A stretch of 64,000 bases of DNA, taken from NCBI GenBank assembly GCA_903938815.1, contig CAJAES010000069.1, forward strand, positions 1 through 64,000. The letters are read 5' to 3'. The position numbers were made by a program, and so were the translations under genes. The notes below the pieces were generated by a model. That model had not been told where the DNA came from and ran no database searches. It saw only the letters and a program-made list of their open reading frames with translations. The stretch comes from an uncultured beta proteobacterium (lineage in GTDB: Bacteria; Pseudomonadota; Gammaproteobacteria; Burkholderiales; Burkholderiaceae_C). Below are positions 50,415 to 59,277 of this stretch, one piece after another; the first letter of the stretch is position 1, and every line of letters starts with the position of its first letter.

Positions 50415-51464
50415 TCAGGGCGTGTCCGTGCGCCGAGCCGGCGCCTGCGCCGTGTCGGGCTGCGCGAGCGCCGCCCGCAGCGCCTGTGGCGTGCCGGGCC
50501 GCACCGCCCCGGGTGCGAACAGGCCCACCATGCGCCGGTTCAGCGGTGCATCGCGGCCCTGGGACTGCGCCAGCCGCACCACGGCGCCGCACAGCGCGTC
50601 GATCTCCACCGGTCGTCCCAGTGCCAGGTCGTCGGCCATGCTGGAGCGCGCGCGGTCGTCCATGCGCAGCATGCGTTTCGCCAGCCGCCTGAACAGCCAG
50701 TTCGGCAGGCCCAGCACGCGGGGCAACCAGCGTGGCGCCACGCTGCCCACCCGGGCCGGTTCGATGCCTGCCGCCTTCAGCACAGCCAGTGCCTCGACCT
50801 GCAGCGCGGCCAGCACGCGGCGATAGCCAGCGTCCAGCAACTGCGCCCGCAGCGGCAGCCCGGACAGCGCGTTCACCGGGTTGTTGAGGTTCAGCAGCAG
50901 CTTGCCCCAGAGCACCGGGCGCATGTCGGTGTGCAACGTCAGAGGCAGCCCGCCGGCGGCAAAGGCGGGCAGCCAGGGGCGCAGCGCGGCGTCGTCCTGC
51001 GCCGCCAGCTGCCCTGCAGTACCCCGGTGCACGTGCCCGGGCCCGAGTTCTGCGATGTTGAAGGGCACCATGCCGGGCAGCCAATGCAGGCCCGGCGCGG
51101 CGGCGCGGCCTTCATCGGCGTTGGACACGCCGTTCTGCAGGCACAGCACCGGCGTGCCTGCGGGCAAGGCCGCGCCGAGTTCGGCCGCCGCCGCAGCCGT
51201 GCCGCCGCTCTTCACGCACAGCAGCACGAGCGCGGGGCGCAGGTCTGGGGGAATGGTCTCGTGCAGAGACAGTGCGCCGGGCTTGATCTGCTGCAGCCGC
51301 CCATCGAGGTCGGTCAGCGTGAGGCCCTGGCTGCTCAGCGCCGTGAGCACCCGCGGGCGGCCGACGAAAACCACGTCAGCGCCGGCGGACTGCAGCGCGC
51401 CGCCGACGAAGCAGCCCACGGTGCCGGCGCCCATCACGAGCACCGGCCCGGAAGCGTTGCTCAT
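50415..51464 (-). CDS. 2-dehydropantoate 2-reductase
   Basis: NADPH reduction of ketopantoate to pantoate in coenzyme A synthesis. The 349-residue protein has the Rossmann loop VLVMGAGTVGCFVGGAL, LCVKSGGT, LQNGVSNAD, and the catalytic region with the conserved Lys in LWGKLLLNLNNPVNAL, then GRPVEIDALCG. It is longer than E. coli PanE (303), and paralogues of this family sometimes act on other 2-ketoacids. It starts in an ATGA overlap with the DUF962 gene. Confidence 0.9.
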   Translation of the reverse strand: MSNASGPVLVMGAGTVGCFVGGALQSAGADVVFVGRPRVLTALSSQGLTLTDLDGRLQQIKPGALSLHETIPPDLRPALVLLCVKSGGTAAAAAELGAALPAGTPVLCLQNGVSNADEGRAAAPGLHWLPGMVPFNIAELGPGHVHRGTAGQLAAQDDAALRPWLPAFAAGGLPLTLHTDMRPVLWGKLLLNLNNPVNALSGLPLRAQLLDAGYRRVLAALQVEALAVLKAAGIEPARVGSVAPRWLPRVLGLPNWLFRRLAKRMLRMDDRARSSMADDLALGRPVEIDALCGAVVRLAQSQGRDAPLNRRMVGLFAPGAVRPGTPQALRAALAQPDTAQAPARRTDTP

Positions 51465-52006
51465 CGCGTGGCGGGGTGGGCCAGGTCGCGCAGGTGCGTG
51501 GGACCGGCGTGGCGCTCGATGTCGGCCATCAGCCCCTTGAACAGGCCCAGCGCCGCGAGCATTTCCAGCACCACGAACATCGGCCCGACGAGCAGACCGA
51601 CGATGTCGTCGGCGAAGGCCGGCTTGCGGCCTTCGTAGTAGTGGCCGACGAACTGGATCAACCAGCCGATGGCGAAGAGGCCCACGCCCCAGCCCAGCCA
51701 GCCGGCGGTGCCGTCGGCCGCCAGCGGCTGCCCGGCGGCGAACAGCAGCCCGGTGGCGGCGCTGACCGCGATGCCCAGCGCCAGTTGCCCGCGCGTGAGG
51801 TACCAGGCGGTGCCCAGCGCGAAGACGGCCCAGGCCGGCGTGAGGGGCAGACCCGCCACGTCGAACGACGGCCTCGCGAGCAGCACCCCGATCGCGAACA
51901 CGATCAGGGGCACGCCGACGAGGTGGGTGGAGATGTTGCGCCGGTCGCGGTGGTACTCGGCGTAGAGCTTCAGCAGGTCGTCAGCGGAACGGAATGGGCT
52001 GGCCAT
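51461..52006 (-). CDS. DUF962 (Mpo1-like) membrane protein
   Basis: A 181-residue integral membrane protein with about four helices. Conserved His-containing segments are YAEYHRDRRNISTHLVGVPLI and FVGHYYEGRKPAF, the putative metal ligands of the Mpo1 family. Yeast Mpo1 is an iron-dependent dioxygenase acting on 2-hydroxy fatty acids; the bacterial role is unproven. ATG 52006 has GGAGAC upstream on the minus strand. Co-transcribed with the PanE-like gene. Confidence 0.9.
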   Translation of the reverse strand: MASPFRSADDLLKLYAEYHRDRRNISTHLVGVPLIVFAIGVLLARPSFDVAGLPLTPAWAVFALGTAWYLTRGQLALGIAVSAATGLLFAAGQPLAADGTAGWLGWGVGLFAIGWLIQFVGHYYEGRKPAFADDIVGLLVGPMFVVLEMLAALGLFKGLMADIERHAGPTHLRDLAHPATR

Positions 52007-52043
52007 GGCAGGTCTCCTTGGTGGACACTGTAGCGCAGGCTCC

Positions 52044-52049
52044 TAGAAT
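52044..52049 (+). promoter_or_regulatory. -10 box (TAGAAT) directly before dcd
   Basis: TAGAAT ends 6 bp before the dcd ATG, so transcription would start at or next to the start codon. No Shine-Dalgarno sequence precedes the ATG. The -35 is unclear (GTGGAC at 17 bp). Confidence 0.4.
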
Positions 52050-52055
52050 CGGCAC

Positions 52056-52625
52056 ATGAGCATCAAGAGCGACAAGTGGATCCGCCGCATGGCCGAGCAG
52101 CACGGCATGATCGAGCCGTTCGAGCCCGGGCAGGTGCGCGTGTCGCCCGACGGGCAGAAGATCGTCAGCTACGGCACGAGCAGCTACGGGTACGACATCC
52201 GCTGCGCGCCGGAGTTCAAGGTCTTCACCAACATCTACAGCACCGTCGTCGACCCGAAGAACTTCGACCCGAAGAGCTTCGTCGACATCGAGAGCGACGT
52301 CTGCATCATCCCGCCCAACAGCTTCGCGCTGGCGCGCACGATGGAGTACTTCCGCATCCCGCGCAACGTGCTCACCATCTGCCTGGGCAAGAGCACCTAC
52401 GCGCGCTGCGGCATCATCGTCAACGTGACGCCCTTCGAGCCCGAGTGGGAAGGCTATGTCACGCTGGAGTTCAGCAACACCACGCCCCTGCCGGCCAAGA
52501 TCTACGCCGGCGAAGGCTGCGCGCAGGTGCTGTTCTTCGAGAGCGACGAAGTCTGCGAGACCAGCTACAAGGACCGCGGTGGCAAATACCAGGGCCAGCG
52601 CGGCGTGACCTTGCCGAAGACATGA
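52056..52625 (+). CDS. dcd: dCTP deaminase
   Basis: Deaminates dCTP to dUTP for thymidylate synthesis. A 189-residue trimeric dUTPase-fold enzyme: [49 protein letters not shown] (catalytic Glu in this stretch), and the C-terminal [15 protein letters not shown] loop. Length is typical. The absence of a ribosome site and the adjacent -10 box suggest a leaderless or nearly leaderless mRNA. Confidence 0.97.
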   Translation: MSIKSDKWIRRMAEQHGMIEPFEPGQVRVSPDGQKIVSYGTSSYGYDIRCAPEFKVFTNIYSTVVDPKNFDPKSFVDIESDVCIIPPNSFALARTMEYFRIPRNVLTICLGKSTYARCGIIVNVTPFEPEWEGYVTLEFSNTTPLPAKIYAGEGCAQVLFFESDEVCETSYKDRGGKYQGQRGVTLPKT

Positions 52626-52635
52626 GAACCGCCCC

Positions 52636-53526
52636 ATGAAGTGGGAAGGCCACCGCCGCAGCGAGAACGTCGAGGATCGGCGTGGCGACGGCGGGGCAGG
52701 CGGGGGCGGACTCCCGCGCATGGGCCCGCGCATCGGCGGGCGCGGCCTCGGCATCGGCAGCATCGCGATCGCGCTGGTCGCGGGCTGGGTCTTCGGCATC
52801 AACCCGCTCACCGTTCTCGGCTTGCTGGGCGGCATCGACGCCGGCCCGGCGGCGCAGGCGCCGGCCGCACGCGCGCCCGCGCAGGACCCGCAATCCCTGT
52901 TCGTCTCCACCGTGCTGGCCGACACCGAGGACGTCTGGAACGCCATCTTCAAGGCCGGCGGCAGCGCGTATCGCGAACCTACGCTCGTGCTGTTTCGCGG
53001 CGCCACGCCCACGGCCTGCGGCACCGGGCAGTCGGCCATGGGACCGTTCTATTGCCCCGGCGACCAGAAGGTCTACATCGACCTCGAGTTCTTCCAGACC
53101 CTGTCGAGCCGCATGGGCGCGCCGGGCGACTTCGCGCAGGCCTACGTGGTCGCGCACGAGGTGGGCCACCATGTCCAGGGCCTGCTCGGCGTGACGCAGA
53201 AGGTCGAGGCCCTGCGCGGCAAGCTGCCGAAGGCGCAGATGAACGCGATGTCGGTGCGCGTGGAACTGCAGGCCGACTGCCTGGCGGGCGTGTGGACGCA
53301 CCATTCCCAGAAGGGCAAGGGCTGGCTCGACCAGAGCGACGTGCAGGAGGCGCTCAACGCCGCATCCCGCATCGGTGATGACACCCTTCAGCGCCAGTCC
53401 CAGGGCACGGTGGTGCCCGAGAGCTTCACGCACGGCACCAGTGCGCAGCGCATGCGCTGGTTCAGCCGCGGCATGCAGGACGGCAGCGTGGCCGGCTGCA
53501 ACACCTTCGACACCAAGACACTCTGA
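52636..53526 (+). CDS. Neutral zinc metallopeptidase (YpfJ family)
   Basis: A 296-residue membrane-anchored protein: short N-terminal cytoplasmic part (KWEGHRRSENVEDRRG), one transmembrane helix near 35-60, then a periplasmic peptidase domain with H174-E175-V-G-H178 in VVAHEVGHHVQG and the third ligand region LQADCLAGVW. The ending RMRWFSRGMQDGSVAGCNTF is the family C-terminus. Biological substrate unknown. It starts 10 bp after dcd and may share its transcript. Confidence 0.92.
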   Translation: MKWEGHRRSENVEDRRGDGGAGGGGLPRMGPRIGGRGLGIGSIAIALVAGWVFGINPLTVLGLLGGIDAGPAAQAPAARAPAQDPQSLFVSTVLADTEDVWNAIFKAGGSAYREPTLVLFRGATPTACGTGQSAMGPFYCPGDQKVYIDLEFFQTLSSRMGAPGDFAQAYVVAHEVGHHVQGLLGVTQKVEALRGKLPKAQMNAMSVRVELQADCLAGVWTHHSQKGKGWLDQSDVQEALNAASRIGDDTLQRQSQGTVVPESFTHGTSAQRMRWFSRGMQDGSVAGCNTFDTKTL

Positions 53527-53633
53527 CAGGAACTGAGGCCGGATGCGGCCTCTGATCCCGCGCTGCCCAGGGGCTTGGCGGGCGCACGATGGCATCAGCC
53601 GCCGCGGTGTCGGTGGCACTGGAAGGAGCTGCG

Positions 53634-53906
53634 ATGAAACGCCCGCCCATGCCCGTCAGATTCGAGCCCGCGCCGCCCTGCGTGGTGGTGGCCACCGCGC
53701 CCCTCGTGCGCCTGGCGCGCTTCAAGCGGCTGATGGCCGAGGACGGCTGGTCCGTCGACCTGGGCCGCATGTGCCTGGACCGCCGCTACGCGCACGACCT
53801 GCTCGTGATGGCGCACCAGAGCGCCAGCGACGCGCTGCGCGAGCTGGCGGTGACGCTCTTCGCGGACTACGAGACCGTGCCGCCGCCGCGCTTCACCCTG
53901 CAGTGA
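53634..53906 (+). CDS. Hypothetical 90-residue protein
   Basis: A small protein that I do not recognise. ATG 53634 has a good ribosome site (AAGGAG, 7 nt upstream), favouring it over the start at 53589. It has no signal peptide and no membrane helix; it reads as a compact alpha/beta protein (VVVATAPLVRLARFKRLMAE, then DALRELAVTLFADYETVPPP). The 3' end overlaps the convergent oxidase gene by 14 bp. Codon use looks like that of its neighbours, so it is probably real. Confidence 0.6.
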   Translation: MKRPPMPVRFEPAPPCVVVATAPLVRLARFKRLMAEDGWSVDLGRMCLDRRYAHDLLVMAHQSASDALRELAVTLFADYETVPPPRFTLQ

Positions 53907-55065
53907 CTGCCGGAGCGGTCGGGAAGGTGCCGGGCAGCAGGATGCTCCGGTCCACGGTCGACATCTTCGTGTGGCCGCAGAACGCCATCGTGAGATCGAG
54001 TTCCTTGTGGATGATCTCCAGCGTCTTCGTGACGCCGGCTTCGCCCATGGCGCCCAGGCCGTACAGGAACGCGCGGCCGATGTAGCAGCCCTTGGCGCCC
54101 AGCGCCACGGCCTTCAGCACATCCTGCCCGCTGCGCACGCCGCCGTCCATGTGGACCTCGATCTTCGAGCCCACCTCGGCCACGATGCCGGGCAGCGAGT
54201 TGATGCTGGATTCGGCGCCGTCGAGCTGCCGCCCGCCGTGGTTGCTGACGATCAGCGCGTCGGCGCCGGAGGCCACCGCGAGCTTCGCATCCTCGACGTC
54301 CTGGATGCCCTTGAGGATGAGCTTGCCGCCCCAGCGCTTCTTGATCCATTCCACGTCTCCCCAGTTCAGCGCGGGGTCGAACTGCTTGGCCGTCCACTCG
54401 GACAGGCTGCCCATGTTCTCGACGCCCGAGACATGGCCGACGATGTTGCCGAACTGCCGCCGCTTCGTGCCGGCCATGCCCAGGCACCAGCGCGGCTTGG
54501 AGGCCAGGTTGATCAGGTTGGCGATGGTGAGCTTGGGCGGCGCCGAGAGCCCGTTCTTCAGGTCCTTGTGGCGCTGCCCGAGGATCTGCAGATCGAGCGT
54601 CAGCACCAGCGCGCCGCACTTCGCGGCCTTGGCGCGGTCGATCAGGCGCTCGATGAAGGCGCGGTCCTTCATGACGTAGAGCTGGAACCAGAACGGCGCC
54701 TTGGTGTGGGTGGCGATGTCCTCGATGGAGCAGATGCTCATCGTCGACAGCGTGAAGGGGATCCCGAACTTCTCGGCCGCGCGCGCGGCCAGGATCTCGC
54801 CGTCGGCGTGCTGCATGCCGGTGAGGCCGGTGGGCGCGATGGCCACGGGCATGGCCACGTCGACCCCGACCATCTTCGACGCCGTGCTGCGGCCTTCCAT
54901 GTTGACGGCCACGCGCTGGCGCAGCTTGATCTTCTGGAAATCGCTCTCGTTGGCGCGGTAGGTGCTCTCCGTCCAGCTGCCGCTGTCGGCGTAGTCGTAG
55001 AACATGCGCGGCACGCGCTTCTGGGCCAGGCGGCGCAGGTCTTCGATGTTGGTGATGGTGGTCAT
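53893..55065 (-). CDS. FMN-dependent alpha-hydroxy-acid oxidase/dehydrogenase
   Basis: A 390-residue TIM-barrel flavoprotein of the glycolate oxidase/L-lactate dehydrogenase/mandelate dehydrogenase family. Catalytic H276 is in SNHGGRQLDG, the FMN-contacting K252 in LILKGI, and DGGVRSGQDVLKAVALGA binds the FMN phosphate. The N-terminal MFYDYADSGSWTEST is typical. The substrate is likely lactate or a related 2-hydroxy acid. It follows the TRAP transporter genes on the same strand after a 112-bp gap with a CCGGCCGC/GCGGCCGG hairpin, suggesting uptake and oxidation of the same acid. Confidence 0.93.
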   Translation of the reverse strand: MTTITNIEDLRRLAQKRVPRMFYDYADSGSWTESTYRANESDFQKIKLRQRVAVNMEGRSTASKMVGVDVAMPVAIAPTGLTGMQHADGEILAARAAEKFGIPFTLSTMSICSIEDIATHTKAPFWFQLYVMKDRAFIERLIDRAKAAKCGALVLTLDLQILGQRHKDLKNGLSAPPKLTIANLINLASKPRWCLGMAGTKRRQFGNIVGHVSGVENMGSLSEWTAKQFDPALNWGDVEWIKKRWGGKLILKGIQDVEDAKLAVASGADALIVSNHGGRQLDGAESSINSLPGIVAEVGSKIEVHMDGGVRSGQDVLKAVALGAKGCYIGRAFLYGLGAMGEAGVTKTLEIIHKELDLTMAFCGHTKMSTVDRSILLPGTFPTAPAVTAG

Positions 55066-55177
55066 GCTTGTCTCCTCTGCGGGGATGCTACCGGCCGCCG
55101 CGCGCCGCGGCCGGAAACTTTGTCGGGTGCCGCCATCGGCCGGTGGACGCCGCCTTCGGCTGCGGCCGCTGCTGCGG

Positions 55178-56482
55178 CTAGAGCCCCAGCACCTTCGGCA
55201 ACCACAACGCCAAGCCGGGGAACGCGCAAAGAATCACAAGGCGCACCAGGTCGACCGCGATGAAGGGCATGGTGCCCCGGTAGATGCGTCCGAGTGGGAT
55301 GTCGCGCGCGATCGAGTTGATCACGAAGACGTTCATGCCCACCGGCGGGCAGATCATGCCGAAGGTGACCGCCATGACGACAATGACGCCGAACCACACC
55401 GGGTCGAAGCCGAGCTGCGTCATGGCCGGGAAGACGATCGGCACCGTCAGCAGGATCATCGCGAGCTCGTCCATCACGGCGCCCAGCACGAAGTAGCCGA
55501 GCATCACGATGGCCAGCACGCCGTACGCCCCCACGGGCAGGTTGACGAGCCAGTCGACCGCGTTCTGCGTGAACTGCGTGATGGTGAGGAAGTAGCCGAA
55601 CAGGAAGGCGCCGACCACGATCATCATGATGGCCGACGACACGCGCAGCGAGTCGATCAGCGCCGCGCGGATCTGCTTCCAGCGCAGCCGGCCCCGCAGC
55701 ACCCCGATCAGCAGCGTGCCGGTGGCGCCCACGCCCGAGGCTTCCTGCACCGTGAACAGGCCGCCGTAGATGCCGCCGAGCACGAACACGAACAGCAGCA
55801 CCACGGCCCAGAGATCCTTCAGGCTGCCCAGGCGCTCGGACCAGCTGTAACGGCGGCCGCTGGGCAGGTGCAAGGGATCCCGCATGGCGACCCACTGCAC
55901 CACCGCCACGTAGAACAGCACTCCGATCAGCCCGGGCACCACGCCGGCTGCGAACAGCTTGGCGATATCGACCTCGGTCATGATGCCGTACAGCACGAAG
56001 ATCGTCGACGGCGGGATCATGATGCCCAGCGTGCCGCCGGCCGCGATGAGGCCGGCCGAGAAGCCGGGGTCGTAGCCGGCCTTGCGCATCTCCGGCAGCG
56101 CCACCTGCGACATCGTCGCGGCCGTGGCCACCGATGAGCCGTTGATGGCCGCGAAGCCGCCGCAGGCCGCGATGCTGGCATAGGCCAGCCCGCCGCGGCG
56201 GTGGCCGAACCAGGCGCGGCCGGCATCGAAGAGTTCCCGGCTCATGCCCGAGTGCGACGCGAAGGCGCCCATCAGGATGAACATCGGAATGACGAGCAGG
56301 TTGTAGTCGGTCAGCACCGACAACGGCACGTTGCCGAGCAGGTTCAGGGCCGGCTTCAGCCCCGTCAGCGTGCCGAAGCCCACCACGCCCGTGATGCCCA
56401 TGGCCACGCCGATGGGCACGCGCAGCGCCATCAGCGCGAACATCCCGATGAAGCCCAGCAGGGCGACCATGTCACGATCCAT
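55178..56482 (-). CDS. dctM: TRAP transporter large permease (DctM)
   Basis: A 434-residue, about 12-helix permease that drives secondary uptake of an organic acid using a sodium or proton gradient. DctM-family blocks: IPMFILMGAFASHSGMSRELFD, ACGGFAAINGSSVATAATMSQ, GTLGIMIPPSTIFVLYGIM and FGMICPPVGMNVFV. It overlaps the small permease gene by 11 nt and forms one system with DctQ and DctP upstream. Confidence 0.95.
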   Translation of the reverse strand: MDRDMVALLGFIGMFALMALRVPIGVAMGITGVVGFGTLTGLKPALNLLGNVPLSVLTDYNLLVIPMFILMGAFASHSGMSRELFDAGRAWFGHRRGGLAYASIAACGGFAAINGSSVATAATMSQVALPEMRKAGYDPGFSAGLIAAGGTLGIMIPPSTIFVLYGIMTEVDIAKLFAAGVVPGLIGVLFYVAVVQWVAMRDPLHLPSGRRYSWSERLGSLKDLWAVVLLFVFVLGGIYGGLFTVQEASGVGATGTLLIGVLRGRLRWKQIRAALIDSLRVSSAIMMIVVGAFLFGYFLTITQFTQNAVDWLVNLPVGAYGVLAIVMLGYFVLGAVMDELAMILLTVPIVFPAMTQLGFDPVWFGVIVVMAVTFGMICPPVGMNVFVINSIARDIPLGRIYRGTMPFIAVDLVRLVILCAFPGLALWLPKVLGL

Positions 56483-56966
56483 GGGGACCCCCTTCGGCGA
56501 GGTCGTCCTGGGTGTCGTGCCCCCGGATCAGTTCGAGAACGCGCGCCAGGGCCAGCACCGCGCCGGCCACCGCCCCGCAGGCGGCGATGGAGGTGAACCA
56601 CATCAGCGGCAGGCGCAGGTCGGAGGTGGCCTGCGTGCCGCTGGCCAGCACCTTGGAAAACACCATCCAGGCCATCGGCGCCAGGAAGCACAGCGTGACG
56701 ATGCCCGCGACGATGTCGAGCAGGCGTCGACCGCCCGGCTTGAGATGCTCCCAGACGATGTCGACGGCGATGTGGCCCGCGTGATAGGTGGTCACGGCAA
56801 TGCCCCAGAAGAGCGCGATCGCCATCAGCATCTTGGTGCCGTCGAACCAGTCGGGAATCTGCACCGAGACCAGGTCGCGCAAGGCGACGTTGGTCGCCGT
56901 GAGCAGCGCGATCAGCAGAAGAAAAACGGCCGCCACCGTTTCGGTGGCGGCCAGCAGGCGCTTCAT
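56472..56966 (-). CDS. dctQ: TRAP transporter small permease (DctQ)
   Basis: A 164-residue protein with four membrane helices (AVFLLLIALLTATNVALRD, MLMAIALFWGIAVTTYHAG, LLDIVAGIVTLCFLAPMAW, SIAACGAVAGAVLALARVL) and the family segment YHAGHIAVDIVWEHL. The ATG at 56966 (MKRLLAATE) is preferred over the longer frame, because the extension overlaps the DctP tail and lacks family features. It joins DctM in the membrane complex. Confidence 0.93.
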   Translation of the reverse strand: MKRLLAATETVAAVFLLLIALLTATNVALRDLVSVQIPDWFDGTKMLMAIALFWGIAVTTYHAGHIAVDIVWEHLKPGGRRLLDIVAGIVTLCFLAPMAWMVFSKVLASGTQATSDLRLPLMWFTSIAACGAVAGAVLALARVLELIRGHDTQDDLAEGGPHGS

Positions 56967-56997
56967 GGCGTGGGTGTCTTCCGGCGTCGGGAGGGGA

Positions 56998-58023
56998 TCA
57001 GTACGCGCCGCCGGTCTTGGCCAGCTGCCCGCGCAGGTCGTCGAGCGCCTTCTTGCCGTCGATGCCCGTCTTGGCGGCACCGGCCACCCACTGGTCGTAC
57101 ACCGGCGCGACGGCCTTCTTCCAGTTGTCGATCTGCGCCTTGCTCATCGGCACCATCGTGTGGCCGCCCATGGCGACCAGCTTCTCGCGGCCGGCGTCCT
57201 CGGCATCGCCCCAGGCCGCACCGACCTTGGCCGCCCACTCGTTGTTGCAGTGGTTGTCCATGACCTTCTTCTGGTTGGCCGACAGGCCGTCGTACCAGTC
57301 CTTGTTCATCGCCCAGACGAACACGGCCGCGTACAGGCGCATGTCGGTGTGGTACTTCGTGACCTTGTCGATGCCGAAGCTGATGATCGAGTTCCAGGGG
57401 AAGGTGATGGCATCGGCCACGCCCTTTTCCAGCGCGTCGCGCGATTCCGGCGCCGAGACCTGCACGGCCGTGCCGCCGAGCACGTTGACCATCTGGCTCA
57501 CGGTGCCGTTCGCCGGGCGGATCTTCATGCCCTTGATCTGCGCCGGGTCGGTCAGTGCGACCTTGGAGTGGAAGGTGCCGACGTGCAGGTGCGACAGGCA
57601 GACCTTGACGTCCTTCATCTCCCGCTCGGCGTACTGGCGGTACCAGGCGTCCAGCGCCTGCGAGGCCGGGCCCGGCTTGTCCACCAGGAAGGGCAGTTCA
57701 CCCGCGGCGATGACGGGGAAGCGGCCCGGCTGGTAGCCCGGGTTCACGTAGGCGACCGTGGCGATGCCGTCACGCGCCATGTCGTAGTGGTCGGCTGCCT
57801 TGCCGAGCTGCTGCGCGGGGTAGATGGTGACCTTGATGCTGCCACCCGACGCGGCCTCGATCGACTTGCCCCAGGGGATGAAGCCCGTGGTGGCCAGCAG
57901 GTGGTTGCCCGGCACCCAGTGCGCCAGCTTGATCTCGGTGGGCTTGTCCTGGGCGGCGGCCGGCAGGGCGGCGAACGCGACTGCGGCAACGGCGGCGATC
58001 GGGAGCAGGCGGGGCAGCTTCAT
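56998..58023 (-). CDS. dctP: TRAP transporter substrate-binding protein (DctP)
   Basis: A 341-residue periplasmic binding protein with a signal peptide (LLPIAAVAAVAFAALPAAAQ, cleavage likely after AAA). The DctP fold shows KLAHWVPGNHLL, LTDPAQIKGMKIRPANG and the conserved Arg and Asn-type ligand region near VSQMVNVLGGTAV. The ATG at 58023 has GGAG 9 nt upstream. First gene of the TRAP operon; an AT-rich stretch (58045-58066) just upstream probably holds its promoter. The ligand is probably a hydroxy or keto acid, from the oxidase downstream. Confidence 0.93.
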   Translation of the reverse strand: MKLPRLLPIAAVAAVAFAALPAAAQDKPTEIKLAHWVPGNHLLATTGFIPWGKSIEAASGGSIKVTIYPAQQLGKAADHYDMARDGIATVAYVNPGYQPGRFPVIAAGELPFLVDKPGPASQALDAWYRQYAEREMKDVKVCLSHLHVGTFHSKVALTDPAQIKGMKIRPANGTVSQMVNVLGGTAVQVSAPESRDALEKGVADAITFPWNSIISFGIDKVTKYHTDMRLYAAVFVWAMNKDWYDGLSANQKKVMDNHCNNEWAAKVGAAWGDAEDAGREKLVAMGGHTMVPMSKAQIDNWKKAVAPVYDQWVAGAAKTGIDGKKALDDLRGQLAKTGGAY

Positions 58024-58169
58024 GGTGGGTCTCCGGGGGGACATTTATTGACAAAGTGTAATGATGACGCACTGCGGCATGCCCGGGCGGGGGTGGAATC
58101 CCTGAAGCGGCGCAAACCGGCATGCCGGCCCGGAACGCCCTGCGGCGCCATCATCGTTAGCATCGTGCC

Positions 58170-58550
58170 ATGACACGGCCTTTGCAGCGACCCGGCTGGC
58201 AGCGTGGCCTGTGGCTTGCCGCGGGCGCGCTGGCGCTGGCGACGGGCATCGTCGGCATCGTGCTCCCCCTGCTGCCGACCACGCCCTTCGTGATCCTGGC
58301 CGCGTTCTGCTTCGCGCGGGGCAGCGAGCGCTGGGAGCACTGGCTGCTCTCGCACCGCCGGTTCGGGCCGATGCTTCATTCCTGGCGTGCCCGCCGCGTC
58401 ATTCCGTGGCGTGCCAAGGTGCTGGCCTGGGTGATGATGGCCGGTGGCGCCGGCTGGGCTGCGTGGACGATGCCCGGCCCCTGGCGTTGGGCGCCCGCGG
58501 TGATCTGCCTCGCGGTCGGGGTGTGGATGGCGCGTCTGCCCAGCCGCTGA
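58170..58550 (+). CDS. DUF454 (YbaN) membrane protein
   Basis: A 126-residue protein with about three membrane helices: LWLAAGALALATGIVGIVLPLLPTTP-type N-terminus (signature GIVLPLLPTTPFVILAAFCFARGS), a cytoplasmic basic loop (RRFGPMLHSWRARR) and two C-terminal helices. YbaN has no known function. It stands alone, divergent from the TRAP operon and convergent with the cupredoxin-like gene. Confidence 0.88.
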   Translation: MTRPLQRPGWQRGLWLAAGALALATGIVGIVLPLLPTTPFVILAAFCFARGSERWEHWLLSHRRFGPMLHSWRARRVIPWRAKVLAWVMMAGGAGWAAWTMPGPWRWAPAVICLAVGVWMARLPSR

Positions 58551-58577
58551 CGAGCGGTCGGCGGCAGGCCTCAGCCG

Positions 58578-59270
58578 TCAGTCGTATTCGCCCTTGGGCC
58601 GTGGCCGGGGGCGACGCTGCGGGTTGAAGCTCAGCGTGGCGCTGGCGCTGGCGGAGCCCTTCAGCTGCAGTGCCTGCGTGGCCTGCCCGGTGAGCTGGTC
58701 CGGGTGCCACAGGCGCAGTTCCGCGGCGCCGTCGGGCATGCCGCTGACCGTGGCGCGGCCGAACTCGTCGGTCACGGCCACCCACGGCGTGCCGGAGATG
58801 AACAGGTGGCCGCGCATCGAGCCGTGGATGTGGCAGCCGAGCACCACGCTGCCCGGCGCCTCGAAGGTGACGTCCGCGCTGGCCTTGGCCGGCCCCGCCT
58901 GCACGCCGGCCAGCCGGAGCTCGAACGACTTGGCGGGCGGCACGGCGCCCATGGGCCCGGTGCCCAGCGAACGCACGTGGTGGTCGTAGCGATCCTGGTT
59001 GACGAAGCGCACGGTCGTCCCGGCGGGGATGGCCGTGACGTAGGGTTCGAAGCGGTTGTCGCGTTGAAGGATCGTGACGCTGGCCGTAGCCGGGCTCGCT
59101 GCCGGGCTGGCCACCGCCGGGACGACCATCACCACCACATCGGGCGCAGGGCGCCCCGACGCGGTGGTCACGGTCACCTGCAGGTCGGCCGCCGCAGCCA
59201 ACCCGCAGGCCTGGGTCAGAGCCAAGGCCAAGGCCAGGGCGAGCTTGCCGGGCAGGGCGTTTCGTTTCAT
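58578..59270 (-). CDS. Exported cupredoxin-like protein
   Basis: A 230-residue periplasmic protein: signal peptide (GKLALALALALTQACGLAAA), an N-terminal Ig-like strand region (LQVTVTTASGRPAPDVVVMV) and a plastocyanin-like domain. Possible type 1 copper ligands are the His in RYDHHVRSLG, and the Cys, His and Met in GCHIHGSMRGHL. A C-terminal part resembles a carboxypeptidase-regulatory beta domain (AVTDEFGRATVSGMPDG). Similar proteins are named methylamine-utilisation-like, without evidence of that role here. ATG 59270 is 7 bp after the dinB stop, so it may be read from the dinB promoter. Confidence 0.8.
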   Translation of the reverse strand: MKRNALPGKLALALALALTQACGLAAAADLQVTVTTASGRPAPDVVVMVVPAVASPAASPATASVTILQRDNRFEPYVTAIPAGTTVRFVNQDRYDHHVRSLGTGPMGAVPPAKSFELRLAGVQAGPAKASADVTFEAPGSVVLGCHIHGSMRGHLFISGTPWVAVTDEFGRATVSGMPDGAAELRLWHPDQLTGQATQALQLKGSASASATLSFNPQRRPRPRPKGEYD

Positions 59271-59277
59271 GCGGCCA

